A DNA stretch of 64,000 nucleotides from Acidobacteriaceae bacterium (GTDB lineage: Bacteria; Acidobacteriota; Terriglobia; Bryobacterales; Bryobacteraceae), in contig JAFAYI010000019.1 of assembly GCA_019240475.1 (NCBI GenBank), positions 124,001 to 188,000 on the forward strand, written 5' to 3'. The position numbers and the translations under genes are program-made. The first letter of the stretch is position 1, and the number at the start of each line of letters is the position of its first letter. Under the pieces are notes generated by a model, which saw nothing but the letters and a program-made list of their open reading frames with translations, was not told the origin of the DNA and made no database searches. Below, one piece after another: positions 1 to 9,019 of this stretch.

Positions 1-693
1 CTGACGGCCGCGACGTATTCGAATGAGATTCCGGAGGCGGCGGGTTGGGCGAACCAACACAGCTTCCTGCATGGCGACCAATTGGCGCACGCCATTCAAG
101 AAGACAACCTGCCTTGGGACCAGAGCGTGATCGCGCTGCTGCCGTTTCCGCGGGTGTTGAATTACATGGCGCAGTACATGGGCTGGACGCAGGCGTTAGG
201 CAACGCGGCGCTCGCGCAGCGCGGCGACGTGATGGATGCCGTGCAGCGCATGCGGCAAGAGGCGTATAACTACGGCTACTTACGTAGCAATCAATACGAT
301 CGGGTGGAGGACATGGGCCCGAACGATATCGAGATTCAGCCGGTTTCGCCGGGCTACTACTATGTGCCTTATTACGATCCCTATGTGGTGTTCGCGGCGC
401 CGCGGCCGGGATTCTTTGTAGGCGGGGCGATCCGCTTTGGACCGGGAATCGTGATCGGCGCGGGCTTTGCGCCTTGGGGTTGGGGACATGTCGGCTTCGA
501 GTGGCGCACGCACGGAGTGCTGATCGACGGGCGCCCGTGGGGGCGAACCTGGGTGAATCGCGGCGCGTATGTGCATCCCTACGCAGTCCCGAGGGCACGG
601 TATGAAGGGCCACGCGTGGAGCATCACGAAGTGAGGCCGGCACCCGAACGCCGCGAAGGAAGGCCGGCGCCGGAACATCACGAGCACCTCTGA
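1..693 (+). CDS. DUF3300-like protein, 5' end outside window
   Basis: The reading frame is open from base 1, so the true start lies upstream; about 230 codons are visible. The visible part begins with a helical stretch that includes YSNEIPEAAGWANQH and PWDQSVIALLPFPRVL. It continues with a tyrosine-rich strand, PGYYYVPYYDPYVVF, then Gly/Trp-rich sequence and a His/Arg/Pro/Glu-rich tail. This order matches DUF3300 envelope proteins, whose function is unknown. The missing N-terminus would normally carry a signal peptide. The next gene on the same strand starts 40 bases later. I am fairly sure of the family and make no claim about activity. Confidence 0.7.
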   Translation: MTAATYSNEIPEAAGWANQHSFLHGDQLAHAIQEDNLPWDQSVIALLPFPRVLNYMAQYMGWTQALGNAALAQRGDVMDAVQRMRQEAYNYGYLRSNQYDRVEDMGPNDIEIQPVSPGYYYVPYYDPYVVFAAPRPGFFVGGAIRFGPGIVIGAGFAPWGWGHVGFEWRTHGVLIDGRPWGRTWVNRGAYVHPYAVPRARYEGPRVEHHEVRPAPERREGRPAPEHHEHL

Positions 694-720
694 CAGCCGC
701 GCGCTGGACCCGGCTCACGC

Positions 721-726
721 TACAAC
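721..726 (+). promoter_or_regulatory. -10-like hexamer for mgtC-like gene
   Basis: TACAAC lies 7 bases before the GTG start of the MgtC-like gene, and no Shine-Dalgarno sequence lies between them. This spacing suggests a leaderless or nearly leaderless transcript. Inferred from position only. Confidence 0.25.
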
Positions 727-733
727 AGAATGA

Positions 734-1447
734 GTGCATCTCCCAGAGCTTGGATACTTAGGGCAATCGTCACTGGTGCGCCTGGCGGTGGCCTTGCTCC
801 TGGGAGCCGTCATCGGCATTGAGCGTCAATGGCGGCAGCGAGCCGCCGGCCTTCGCACAAACACGCTGGTCTGTTTAGGGGCGGCGGCGTTTGTCGATCT
901 GAGTTCGATACTGGCAGGCCCTACCTCGGTGACAGTGGTCGCTTACGTGGTTTCGGGCGTCGGGTTTCTGGGCGCTGGAGCGATCATCAAAGACGGAGCC
1001 GGCATACGCGGCCTGAATACCGCGGCCACTCTGTGGTGTTCGGCGGCGGTCGGAGCATGCGCGGGAGCGGGCGAAGTCCTGGCGGCGCTCTACATTACGG
1101 CGCTGCTGATGATCATCAATCTGCTGTTCCGGCCGCTTTCAAGATACATCGACAGCAAGTCCGTGCGCAGCGCAACGGATGTGATCTACCGGCTGCATGC
1201 CACGTGCTCGGATCTGCATGAGGCGGAGGTGCGCGCGAAGCTGCTCGAAGCCATTGCCGAGCGGCCGCTGATCCTGCGGCAGCTTCGAACGGATAACGTC
1301 GAGGAGGGCGACCTGGTGCGGCTGCACGCGGAGATCGAATCCGCGGTGCGGAGCCCGGAGACGATGGAAGAGCTTGTAAACGTGCTGCGAGAGAACCCGG
1401 CTGTGACGAGCGCAGGGTACGGCGAAGGCACGACGGAAGTCGAGTAA
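734..1447 (+). CDS. MgtC/SapB family membrane protein
   Basis: This 237-residue protein has an N-terminal membrane domain of about five helices (residues 12-135). It carries the family hallmarks LLLGAVIGIERQW, RTNTLVCLGAAAF and GVGFLGAGAI followed by GLNTAATLW. The C-terminal ~95 residues are soluble and resemble the ACT-like tail of longer MgtC proteins. MgtC proteins are linked to low-magnesium survival; some modulate the F-type ATPase, but transport activity is not established. The GTG at 734 is chosen because it starts just before the first helix. An out-of-frame ATG at 730 was ignored. No partner gene is adjacent. Confidence 0.8.
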   Translation: MHLPELGYLGQSSLVRLAVALLLGAVIGIERQWRQRAAGLRTNTLVCLGAAAFVDLSSILAGPTSVTVVAYVVSGVGFLGAGAIIKDGAGIRGLNTAATLWCSAAVGACAGAGEVLAALYITALLMIINLLFRPLSRYIDSKSVRSATDVIYRLHATCSDLHEAEVRAKLLEAIAERPLILRQLRTDNVEEGDLVRLHAEIESAVRSPETMEELVNVLRENPAVTSAGYGEGTTEVE

Positions 1448-1496
1448 GCAGGACCCGGGCAGGCACTCGATCGCCGCGGAACATGGATGGCGAGGG

Positions 1497-2639
1497 TTAG
1501 CTCGCGTCGGGCGCCCTCACCAGTTTCACGGGCAAATCAATGGAGCGCCGGTCGCGCAGGATGGTCAGGGTGATAGTGTCTCCGACGCGCTTACGGGCAA
1601 TGGCGCGGACGAGCGAGTCTTCACGCTCGACGGGCTGGCCGTCGATGGCGACGATGAGATCGCCGCCAACTCCCAGTTCGACGTTGCCGATATCGACGAC
1701 TTCGCGCGCGCCGCGCACCCCGGCGAGATATTCGGAAGAGCCGCGCACGACACCTTGCACGAGCAGGCCGCCTTTACGCGGCAGGCCCAGCGCTTCGGCC
1801 AGATCGCCCGCCACGTATTCGACGGTAACGCCGATCCTGGGACGCTCCGTGACGCGGCCGGCCTGGTAGTCGGTCAGCAGAGCCTTGGCGCGATTGATGG
1901 GAAGAGCGAAGCCGATGCCAATGTTGGCGCGGCCGAGGATGGCGGTGTTGATGCCAATAACGCTGCCGCTCGAATCGAGCAGCGGGCCGCCGCTGTTGCC
2001 GCCGTTTATAGCCGCGTCGGTCTGAATCATGCCTTGGAGACGCTGATCGTTTTCGCTGTCCACGACGCGCCCGATGGAACTCACGACGCCCACGGTAAGC
2101 GTGCCTTCGAGGCCGAAGGGATTGCCGATGGCCAAGACCTTTTGACCCACCTGCAGGTGATCCGAGTCGCCTAGTTTGAGGGACGAGAGACGGGACTTGG
2201 GTTCGATTTTGATGAGCGCCAGATCATCGGAGCGGTCCGTATCGATAGCTCGAGCGTAGTATTGCGTCTGGTTGGAAAGCGTGACCTGGATGCGGCTGCT
2301 GCCCGAGATCACGTGGTAGTTGGTCAGGATAAAGCCGTTGTCGCCGATCAAGAAACCAGAGCCAAGGCTTTGGGAAGCGATGGGCTGATAGAAGAAATCG
2401 CGACGCACAGTGGTGCTGGTGATATATACGGTGGCGCCCCGGGCGGCACGGTAGACATCAATGTTGTTCTGCTCGTCGGACGTTAGGGCGGCGCCATGGA
2501 CGGAGGTTTGCGCGGGCATCTGCAGGCCTGGGCGGAACAGAGGCGCCGCGACGCCCCGGATGCTCCATTTCGCATAAGAAGTCAGCCATACGAGCGCGCA
2601 GGCGAACACGAAGGCGAGGAGAAAGATACGGGCAATCAT
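1497..2639 (-). CDS. HtrA/Deg-type serine protease with PDZ domain
   Basis: This 380-residue S1C protease is likely periplasmic and membrane-anchored, with one N-terminal hydrophobic helix (residues 3-20). The catalytic triad is visible: His109 in TNYHV, Asp139 in RSDDLALI and Ser216 in GGNSGGPL. One PDZ domain occupies about residues 265-375, so it resembles DegS-like single-PDZ members. The family degrades or senses misfolded envelope proteins. It is the last gene of a minus-strand run and starts 1 base after the coaE stop. That spacing suggests co-transcription with coaE and folD, though no functional link is obvious. Confidence 0.88.
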   Translation of the reverse strand: MIARIFLLAFVFACALVWLTSYAKWSIRGVAAPLFRPGLQMPAQTSVHGAALTSDEQNNIDVYRAARGATVYITSTTVRRDFFYQPIASQSLGSGFLIGDNGFILTNYHVISGSSRIQVTLSNQTQYYARAIDTDRSDDLALIKIEPKSRLSSLKLGDSDHLQVGQKVLAIGNPFGLEGTLTVGVVSSIGRVVDSENDQRLQGMIQTDAAINGGNSGGPLLDSSGSVIGINTAILGRANIGIGFALPINRAKALLTDYQAGRVTERPRIGVTVEYVAGDLAEALGLPRKGGLLVQGVVRGSSEYLAGVRGAREVVDIGNVELGVGGDLIVAIDGQPVEREDSLVRAIARKRVGDTITLTILRDRRSIDLPVKLVRAPDAS

Positions 2640-2640
2640 G

Positions 2641-3258
2641 CTAGGGGTGGTTCGAATGCGCGAGGCGCTCCAGAGCTTCGAAGATCACTTTCACTTGACA
2701 GAGCGTGTCCTGTTTTTCGCCGCTGGTATCGATGACGTAATGAGCATGGCGCTTCTTTTCTTCTAATGGCAGCTGGCGCGCGAGGCGCGCGAGCACCTGT
2801 TCCCGCGTGAGATGGTCGCGCTTGACGCCGCGGGCGATCTGTGTCTCCCGATCACAGGCGGTGAGTATGATGCGATCAAACATGCGATCGCGGCCGGTCT
2901 CTATCAGGATAGCGGCTTCGACGATGGCGACGCCTTGAGGATTGCGAGTCTTGTACTCTTCGATCATCTGGTCTTCGCGGGCGATCACGGCGGGATGGAC
3001 AAAACTGTTGAGCTTTTCGAGCAGTTCGGGATTCTCGAAGACGACGGAGGCGAGCTTCTTGCGATCGATCGCGTGATCGGGCGCGAGGATGGCGGGGCCG
3101 AAGGCGTGGAGCGTGGGACTGTAGGCCGCCCCGCCGGGTTCAAGAACGGCGTGGCCGATTAAGTCGGCGCGCAGCACAAAGCAGCCGAGGCGCTCCAATT
3201 CGGCGGCCACGAAAGATTTCCCGCTCGCGTAGCCGCCGGTGAGTCCGACCTTCAGCAT
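2641..3258 (-). CDS. coaE: Dephospho-CoA kinase
   Basis: CoaE phosphorylates dephospho-CoA at the 3' ribose hydroxyl, the last step of coenzyme A synthesis. The 205-residue product starts MLKVGLTGGYASGKS; its P-loop at residues 8-15 is close to the usual CoaE sequence. It is followed by RADLIGHAVLEPGGAAY, the acceptor-binding region, and by a LID-like segment rich in Arg/Lys. The ATG at 3258 gives the normal family length. The frame stays open 112 codons further upstream, but that part is the shadow of folD. The start overlaps the folD stop by 7 bases, consistent with translational coupling. Confidence 0.93.
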   Translation of the reverse strand: MLKVGLTGGYASGKSFVAAELERLGCFVLRADLIGHAVLEPGGAAYSPTLHAFGPAILAPDHAIDRKKLASVVFENPELLEKLNSFVHPAVIAREDQMIEEYKTRNPQGVAIVEAAILIETGRDRMFDRIILTACDRETQIARGVKRDHLTREQVLARLARQLPLEEKKRHAHYVIDTSGEKQDTLCQVKVIFEALERLAHSNHP

Positions 3259-4187
3259 TCCCCGGACACGGAGGCGAGATGGCTTTCGGCAAGCTGCACG
3301 GTATTGGCCATCAGCATGGCGATAGTGAGAGGGCCGACGCCGCCGGGGACCGGCGTGTAGGCGGAAGAAATTTCCTGCATGGCGAGCGGATCCACGTCGC
3401 CTATGAGCGTGGTCCCATTCTTTTCGAAGGCGGCGAGACGGCGGGGGTCGTGACCGAAAAGGCGAAGGACCACGGCGGGATCGTTGAGGCGGTTCATCCC
3501 GACGTCGATGACGACGACGCCGGGGGAGAGATGCTCGCGCGTAATGAGAGCGGGCTTGCCAATGGCGGCGACGAGGATTTCGGCGCGGCGGCATTCGGCC
3601 GGGAGATCATGAGTCTTGGAGTGGCAGATGGCGACGGTAGAGTTTTCGTGGAGCAGCATCAAGGCCATGGGCTTGCCGACGATATCGCTGCGGCCGACAA
3701 CGACGGCGCGCTTGCCTGCGAGCGGGATGCGGTAGCGCTTGAGCATTTCCACGATGCCGGCGGGGGTGCAGGCGCGCGGGGCCGGACGATTCGCCACCAG
3801 GTTTCCGACGTTGAAGGGATGGAAGCCGTCGGCGTCTTTGGCCGGATCGATGGCGAGCAGAATCTGCTTCTCATCGATGTGCTTCGGAAGGGGGCTCTGG
3901 ACGAGTATGGCGTCCACCTGCCGGTCGCGATTGAAGTCTCGAATGAGGCGAAGGAGTTCGTCGGTGCTTATGCCGGCAGCGGGAGCTGCATCGATGCTGC
4001 GAATGCCGAGATCCTGGCAGGCTTTAATCTTGTTGCGGACATAAATGTGAGAAGCGGGATCGTCGCCCACGAGAACGACAGCGAGGGCGGGAGGCCGCGC
4101 TTTGGCTTGAAGAGCCTCGACGCGCGGGCGAAGCTCGTTGAGAATGTCCTGATTGATCTTCTTGCCGTCGAGGGCAAGCCCACTCAT
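3252..4187 (-). CDS. folD: Bifunctional methylenetetrahydrofolate dehydrogenase/cyclohydrolase
   Basis: FolD interconverts 5,10-methylene-THF and 10-formyl-THF in the cytosol. The 311-residue protein shows the catalytic lysine motif YVRNKIKACQDLGI, the substrate motif QSPLPKHID and DGFHPFNVG. It also has the NADP-binding VVVGRSDIVGKPMALMLL and the C-terminal signature TPVPGGVGPLTIAMLMANT. Start MSGLALDG is chosen: its ATG overlaps the upstream PHP gene stop in an ATGA arrangement. The open frame upstream of it is low-complexity Arg-rich shadow sequence. Confidence 0.94.
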   Translation of the reverse strand: MSGLALDGKKINQDILNELRPRVEALQAKARPPALAVVLVGDDPASHIYVRNKIKACQDLGIRSIDAAPAAGISTDELLRLIRDFNRDRQVDAILVQSPLPKHIDEKQILLAIDPAKDADGFHPFNVGNLVANRPAPRACTPAGIVEMLKRYRIPLAGKRAVVVGRSDIVGKPMALMLLHENSTVAICHSKTHDLPAECRRAEILVAAIGKPALITREHLSPGVVVIDVGMNRLNDPAVVLRLFGHDPRRLAAFEKNGTTLIGDVDPLAMQEISSAYTPVPGGVGPLTIAMLMANTVQLAESHLASVSGEC

Positions 4188-5305
4188 GCACTCGTGAGGA
4201 TAACAGAGGGCGGGCGGCGGTCGACCACGCGCATGGCGGCGACTAATCGGCCGACGATGCGGGCGCCGCTGCGGTTGCAGACCGAGGAGAGCGGCACGGG
4301 CGCGCCGGTTACGGGGTCGCGGTAGAAGACGCGATCGGGCCAAGTGCGGCGGCCTTCGAAGTTTTCCGGATATTCGCGAAGGGCGTCGATAACTGTGTGC
4401 ACGATGCGAAGCATTCGCGGCTGGCGGTACTGGGGCATGAAGACGACGTGGCTGAAGCGCTCGCGGCGGATTTCGTGAACGAAACCGGGGAGCGAATCGG
4501 CGCGAGAGAGGTTCAGGATCGCGTTGGGCTCCATGCCGTGACGGTCGCCTCCGGCGACGACGGGGATGTTGAGACTTTTGCCCATTTCGAGGATGCGGCG
4601 ATTCTCGCTCATGGCGCGGAGACCGTTGAGCTCAAGAGCGTGCAGCCGCGGGCCGTGGCGCTGCAGGAGGATTTTTAACGAGGCCAGGTGACGGTCGCGC
4701 CCGATGCCTTTTTCGTCCCAGAGCGGATGGTTTAGCACGAGGAGCACATCGGGATAGGCATGAAGAAGCTCAAGGATGCGCGAGAGTTCGGCGGGCTCGG
4801 GGCGGGCTGTGTAGGCGGAAAGCCGGCGTTCCACCGCGCACGCTTCGCTGGGCGGCAGATTGTGAACGCCGAGATGAAAGAACGTCTCCTCGAAGGGAAT
4901 GGTCCATTCGGTCGAGACCGGCGCATCGGCGAAGCGCGGGAGAACGCGAAGCTGCATACCGGCGCGAATGTCGTCATGATCGGTGAGGGAAACAAGAGCG
5001 GGCAGTTGGAAATGAGCCTCGATCTGCTTCTGTTCGAGGCGGTGGGCCTGGCGCGGAGCGAGAGGCGGAGTCCAATAACCTGTCTGAAGGTCGAGCTTGA
5101 CGCTGCGGGCGCGGTTGTACTCGGCTTCCTGGCGTTGAATGGCGCGGCGCAGGAAGGGAACCCCCGCGATGAAAGGAGCGGCGTTATCAAGGCTTTCTTC
5201 GGAGTACGCGGTGTGGCTATGCAGGGAAACGCCCGACCGAAAGTGCTTCGCGACGGCGCGTTCCTTCCAGAGAAGTTGCACGTGGGTGGCTGCTGTAACG
5301 GTCAT
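4184..5305 (-). CDS. PHP-domain metal-dependent phosphoesterase-like protein
   Basis: This 373-residue protein has scattered metal-binding motifs typical of the PHP fold: SLHSHT near residue 30, SLTDHDD near 155, LNHPLWDE near 240 and GGDRHG near 290. PHP proteins hydrolyse phosphoesters (histidinol phosphate, nucleotides, DNA 3' ends) with a trinuclear metal site; the substrate here is unknown. The ATG at 5305 has GGAGG ten bases upstream, which supports it over a TTG eight codons earlier. The gene lies between the isoprenoid-synthase-fold gene and folD, overlapping folD by 4 bases. Confidence 0.72.
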   Translation of the reverse strand: MTVTAATHVQLLWKERAVAKHFRSGVSLHSHTAYSEESLDNAAPFIAGVPFLRRAIQRQEAEYNRARSVKLDLQTGYWTPPLAPRQAHRLEQKQIEAHFQLPALVSLTDHDDIRAGMQLRVLPRFADAPVSTEWTIPFEETFFHLGVHNLPPSEACAVERRLSAYTARPEPAELSRILELLHAYPDVLLVLNHPLWDEKGIGRDRHLASLKILLQRHGPRLHALELNGLRAMSENRRILEMGKSLNIPVVAGGDRHGMEPNAILNLSRADSLPGFVHEIRRERFSHVVFMPQYRQPRMLRIVHTVIDALREYPENFEGRRTWPDRVFYRDPVTGAPVPLSSVCNRSGARIVGRLVAAMRVVDRRPPSVILTSA

Positions 5306-5355
5306 TTCAATACACCCTCCGGCCACCAATGTCCGTTATGGATGTTGCGAACTAG

Positions 5356-6651
5356 TTACTGGCGCATTAAAACATTTGCGATTCGGAATGTTCCCAGGCG
5401 AGGGCGCGTTTCAACCGAATGACTTCGGATAAGATCTTCAAACAGAACAGCGTATTCGCGTTTGCGGGCGGCGAGGTCCTGCTCGCGGCGGCGGAGAAAC
5501 TCGAAGCGGAAGGGCGAATAAGGCTGCAAATTATCGAGGAAGGACGGCGTGTAGAGAGCGCCGGCGCCCGCGGTGCTGCGGACCAGCAGGAGCTGGGAGC
5601 TTTTCTGCAAGAGCCGCTTGAGGACGGGCTCGCCTTTTTCGAGCGGCGCCATGGCCGTCATAACCCAGCGGCCGAAATGGAGAGTGCGCGCGGTGATGCG
5701 GTCCAAGGGTTGGCGCGCGGCGTCTTGCGTATAGAGCGTTCGAGAGCCGCGCTGAGAATCCGACAGCACATCTTGCAGATCGTCGCCAAGCTGGAGGACG
5801 ACGCCCCATTGAAAAGCGAAGCGAGCTTCGTGGGGCAGCAGATGGCCCGCGGCGAGGCAGGCGTCGGCGAGAACGGATGTGCCGCCTTTTGTGAAAGTGA
5901 GACGCAGAATGTCGAGCGCGGCGGAATCGCCGCGGTGGGGCAACTGGCGAATGCTCTGTTCCTGAGCGGCGTGAATCGCGAGGAGCGATTCGTAGACCTG
6001 CGAATAGCGGTCGCGCGGGTACTGAGCCTCGATAATATCGACCAGCGACCAGATGGTAGCTTCGCGGGAATTGCCGGCGGGCAATCTGTCCCCTCGGAGA
6101 CGCGAACGAAAACGCAGGCTGAAGGCGAATTTCACGTCGCTTGAGAGAGCGGGGTCATCCAGATAGTTGTCGCTATAGGGATAGAGCATGCTGTAAGCGA
6201 AGATTGCGGGCGTCAGCTGAGGCGCGAGCCCGAGCAGCGCCTGGATGCCACAAGCGGTCCAGGCGTTGCGCGCGGCTTGGAGGATGTCGATCATGCCTAC
6301 GGAAGAATCCATCTGGCGCGCCTGGCGGGCGAGGCCGGTGCTGACGCCGCCGAAGCGATCGCCTAGGAGCCAATCGATATAGGGATCCTGGACGTCGAGG
6401 GCGCAGGTTGTCAGCTCGACAAGGGCGGCGGTGATGCGAGCCTGGGCGTCCTGGGGCGCGAGTTTCCTACGGCGCAGATCGCGCATGACAGTTTCAACGC
6501 GCGTAAGACATTCATCGGCGAGTTGTTCGCATTCGGCCTGCTCGCGCGGGGAGTAGCGGCGCCCGAGATCCGGGAGGTCCGTTCCGCAATCCTGCCAAGC
6601 CGCGAGAGATTCTTCCACCAGATCCGTAACACCCAGGCTTTCGCGATCCAT
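5356..6651 (-). CDS. Isoprenoid-synthase-fold protein of unknown substrate
   Basis: The product is about 431 residues and mostly helical. It has two aspartate-rich motifs in the places expected for class I isoprenoid synthases: YSDNYLDDP near residue 161 and QLGDDLQDVLSD near residue 289. Those motifs bind Mg-diphosphate in polyprenyl synthases. The rest does not resemble IspA, HepT or squalene synthase closely, and the protein is about 100 residues longer than a usual trans-prenyltransferase. It may be a terpene synthase or a divergent prenyl synthase. The ATG at 6651 is preferred, with a GTG two codons upstream as the alternative; neither has a clear ribosome site. It heads the five-gene minus-strand run. 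Confidence 0.55.
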   Translation of the reverse strand: MDRESLGVTDLVEESLAAWQDCGTDLPDLGRRYSPREQAECEQLADECLTRVETVMRDLRRRKLAPQDAQARITAALVELTTCALDVQDPYIDWLLGDRFGGVSTGLARQARQMDSSVGMIDILQAARNAWTACGIQALLGLAPQLTPAIFAYSMLYPYSDNYLDDPALSSDVKFAFSLRFRSRLRGDRLPAGNSREATIWSLVDIIEAQYPRDRYSQVYESLLAIHAAQEQSIRQLPHRGDSAALDILRLTFTKGGTSVLADACLAAGHLLPHEARFAFQWGVVLQLGDDLQDVLSDSQRGSRTLYTQDAARQPLDRITARTLHFGRWVMTAMAPLEKGEPVLKRLLQKSSQLLLVRSTAGAGALYTPSFLDNLQPYSPFRFEFLRRREQDLAARKREYAVLFEDLIRSHSVETRPRLGTFRIANVLMRQ

Positions 6652-6722
6652 CTGCACAATGAAAGATACGTTACCGCGAGCGCATAAGTTCGGGAGTATA
6701 TGCGAGGCGGTAAGCTCACAAC

Positions 6723-7271
6723 ATGGCCCATCAATTCACCACGTCGTATATCCGAGATTCGCTAGCGGTGATGTGGCAGTACAAGAGCATGGCCGAGCGC
6801 GCGATGGAGCAGCTTACGGCGGAACAACTGGTGGCAACGCTCGATCCAGAGATGAACTCGGTTGCGATTATTGTGAAGCACATGGCGGGGAACATGCGGT
6901 CACGATGGACCAATTTCCTGACCACCGACGGAGAAAAGCCGGATCGCAATCGGGATGGCGAATTCGTGGGGCCGGCGTCGACGCGCGAGGCGTTATTGAG
7001 GGAGTGGGAGGAGGGATGGGCGCGCGTGTTCGCGGCGCTGGAGCCGCTTTCAGACGCCGATCTGGAGCGGCAGGTGACGATACGCGGCGAATTGCATTCG
7101 GTGATGCAAGCGATTAACCGGCAGATCGCGCATTACGCCTGCCACTGCGGCCAGATCGTTTTTCTCGCCAAGCATTTGCGCCACGAGAACTGGACATCGC
7201 TGAGCATTCCGCGGAAGGGATCGGCCGAATACAACCGGCGCGTGGCCGCCGGGGAGGCGAGTCAACGCTAG
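6723..7271 (+). CDS. DinB-superfamily protein (DUF1572-like)
   Basis: This 182-residue protein has the four-helix DinB pattern with a likely metal triad: His53 in IVKHMAGN, then His137 and His141 in AHYACHCGQ. The C-terminal motif FLAKHLRHENWTSLSIPRKGS is typical of the DUF1572 branch. DinB-like proteins include bacillithiol and mycothiol transferases, but this branch has no assigned reaction. It is divergent from the isoprenoid-synthase-fold gene, with about 70 bases between the starts. A TAAGCT hexamer lies 6 bases before the ATG. Confidence 0.75.
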   Translation: MAHQFTTSYIRDSLAVMWQYKSMAERAMEQLTAEQLVATLDPEMNSVAIIVKHMAGNMRSRWTNFLTTDGEKPDRNRDGEFVGPASTREALLREWEEGWARVFAALEPLSDADLERQVTIRGELHSVMQAINRQIAHYACHCGQIVFLAKHLRHENWTSLSIPRKGSAEYNRRVAAGEASQR

Positions 7272-7292
7272 AGGCGAAGCTGTGGAAGCCGC

Positions 7293-8285
7293 TTAGGCCG
7301 CCGCAGTTTTTTTGGAGGATGCGGCGCGCGCCGGCCGCTTCTTTGCCGTCTGCCGCTCGGCTTTTTCTTCGGCCTTCATGCTGGCGGGCTCCTGCCTCCA
7401 GGCGTCCCAGAGCTTTTCGGTATCCTGCACGAGGCGGCGCGGCTTGCGCTCGTAGACGCGCTCGCCCAGCGAGACGGCCTTTTCGCGCAGTTCCTGCTGC
7501 TCTTGGCCAACCAAGGCGAGGAACAGCTGCACGATCTGTTCGCCGCCGAAAGAATCGGGAGCGGCTTCGAGCTTCTCACGCAGCACGACCAGGTTGTGAT
7601 CGTCGCCGAGCCAGGTCTCAAGATCGTGCAAGCTGCCTTCGTAGGCCTGCATCACGCCGGTCCACAAGCTCTCGAGCAGGCGAATGTGATACCAGTGATC
7701 TTTCACGCGCTTGCGCCACTCGTGAAAGCTTTCGGGCGTTTCGTCCTTTTGCGCCGTCGCCATGGCTTTCCTGCCGCGACGATAGCGGTCCTCCAGACCC
7801 GGCGCCAAGGCGCGGAAGCCGTCATGTTGGAGCGGCCACTTGTCTACCTTTTTCCGAATGACGCGCAAGGCGGAGGCGGCGCGTTTCACGGCGGCAGGGA
7901 TGCCGATGCGGCGTTCGATTTCGCGCTTGTCCGTTTCGAGACCTTTGCGGATGGGGGCGAGTGCGTTCTCTTGCAGCGCGTCCTTGTGCTTGGCGGCGAG
8001 CGAATCGAGCGATTCGAGCACGGCCGTAGTGTCGCGAATCTCGGAGAGCTTACGGCCGATTTCGCCGAGACTCGTGTTGGCGGAGCGGTACGCCGGGCCG
8101 AGTTCAGCCCGCACCAGACGAATCAAGCCGCGAATCTTCTTGATGCTCTTGCGCGCCTCGTGGACGCCTTCGTCGAGGCGCGCGCCGGTGTGGGAAAGTT
8201 CGGCGAGCGTCGAATCGATCTCTTCGCGCACGATTCGCCGAACGGCGTCCGGAGCTGTTTCGCCTTTCTTAAATCGATATGGCAT
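7293..8285 (-). CDS. CHAD domain protein
   Basis: This 330-residue helical protein is rich in conserved His/Arg/Lys. Its N-terminal HEARKSIKKIRGLIRLVR and central FHEWRKRVKDHWYHIRLLE are the two basic signatures of CHAD domains, which bind polyphosphate granules. No CYTH triphosphatase domain is fused or adjacent. The C-terminus is a Lys/Ala-rich tail, perhaps disordered. It stands upstream of no obvious partner on its strand; the lytic transglycosylase gene ends 56 bases before its start. Confidence 0.85.
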   Translation of the reverse strand: MPYRFKKGETAPDAVRRIVREEIDSTLAELSHTGARLDEGVHEARKSIKKIRGLIRLVRAELGPAYRSANTSLGEIGRKLSEIRDTTAVLESLDSLAAKHKDALQENALAPIRKGLETDKREIERRIGIPAAVKRAASALRVIRKKVDKWPLQHDGFRALAPGLEDRYRRGRKAMATAQKDETPESFHEWRKRVKDHWYHIRLLESLWTGVMQAYEGSLHDLETWLGDDHNLVVLREKLEAAPDSFGGEQIVQLFLALVGQEQQELREKAVSLGERVYERKPRRLVQDTEKLWDAWRQEPASMKAEEKAERQTAKKRPARAASSKKTAAA

Positions 8286-8341
8286 TTCGATGAGGGGGCG
8301 ACATTCAGTTCTCTTTATTGTGCACGATACGCGCGAGAAGA

Positions 8342-9019
8342 TTAACGGGCGGCGGGGACTGTCGCAGAAGCCGGGAGCTTTTGCTGTCGCTCATACTCCC
8401 GTAGAACCTTGAGCACGTATTGGCGAGTTTCGACATAGGGCGGCACACCGTGATACTTGTCGACGGCGCCGGGACCGGCGTTATAGGCGGCTAAGGCCAG
8501 ACCCGAATCATAGTGATAACGCAGCAGGAGCTCGCGCAGGTATTTCGCGCCACCGAGGGCGTTTTCTCCAGCGAGCGTGGGCTGGACCCCGAGCGCCGCG
8601 GCTGTTGCCGGCATAAGCTGCATAAGCCCGATAGCGCCTTTGACCGAAACAGCATTCTGCTTCAGACCGGATTCTATTTTGGCCACGCTGCGGACGAGTT
8701 CGGGCGGCAGGCCCTGCTCCGCCGCGGCCTGGGCGAGCAGTTGATCCGTCGCAGCTGGGGCGGTTGCACTCGGTAACGGCGCGGCGGCGGCGTTTTCAGT
8801 CCGTTCCGGCAGCGGCTCAATACGGACAACATCGCTTGCCTGGAATTCGAGCGTGCCGGTCGAGGTGCGGCACACGATCGTTTCATTCTGTTGGATGTGG
8901 GACTCCACTTCCAGCGAGAAGCCGGAGTTCAAATAAATGAGCTCGCGGCCGAAACAGACGCTAGACGATACAACAATCAGCGGAACGAAAATGAGCGCGG
9001 CCCAACGGCGAACACGCAT
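8342..9019 (-). CDS. Lytic transglycosylase, SLT family
   Basis: This 225-residue exported enzyme cleaves peptidoglycan glycan strands. A signal peptide covers about residues 1-25. A short beta-rich segment (residues 26-70) is followed by a Pro/Ala linker and the SLT domain (about 90-215). The catalytic glutamate is near residue 116 in AKIESGLKQNAVS, followed by GAIGLMQLMP and LALAAYNAGPGAV. The ATG at 9019 overlaps the stop of the preceding small gene by one base (TGATG), so the two are translationally coupled. A TTG one codon earlier is less likely. Confidence 0.87.
   Translation of the reverse strand: MRVRRWAALIFVPLIVVSSSVCFGRELIYLNSGFSLEVESHIQQNETIVCRTSTGTLEFQASDVVRIEPLPERTENAAAAPLPSATAPAATDQLLAQAAAEQGLPPELVRSVAKIESGLKQNAVSVKGAIGLMQLMPATAAALGVQPTLAGENALGGAKYLRELLLRYHYDSGLALAAYNAGPGAVDKYHGVPPYVETRQYVLKVLREYERQQKLPASATVPAAR

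Noticed and set aside
3259..3594. Upstream extension of the coaE frame by 112 codons
   Set aside because: It is an Arg/Pro-rich shadow of folD; the normal CoaE start lies at 3258.
3279..4325. 348-codon frame on the plus strand
   Set aside because: It lies antisense to folD and has no family motif; such frames come from the strong codon bias.
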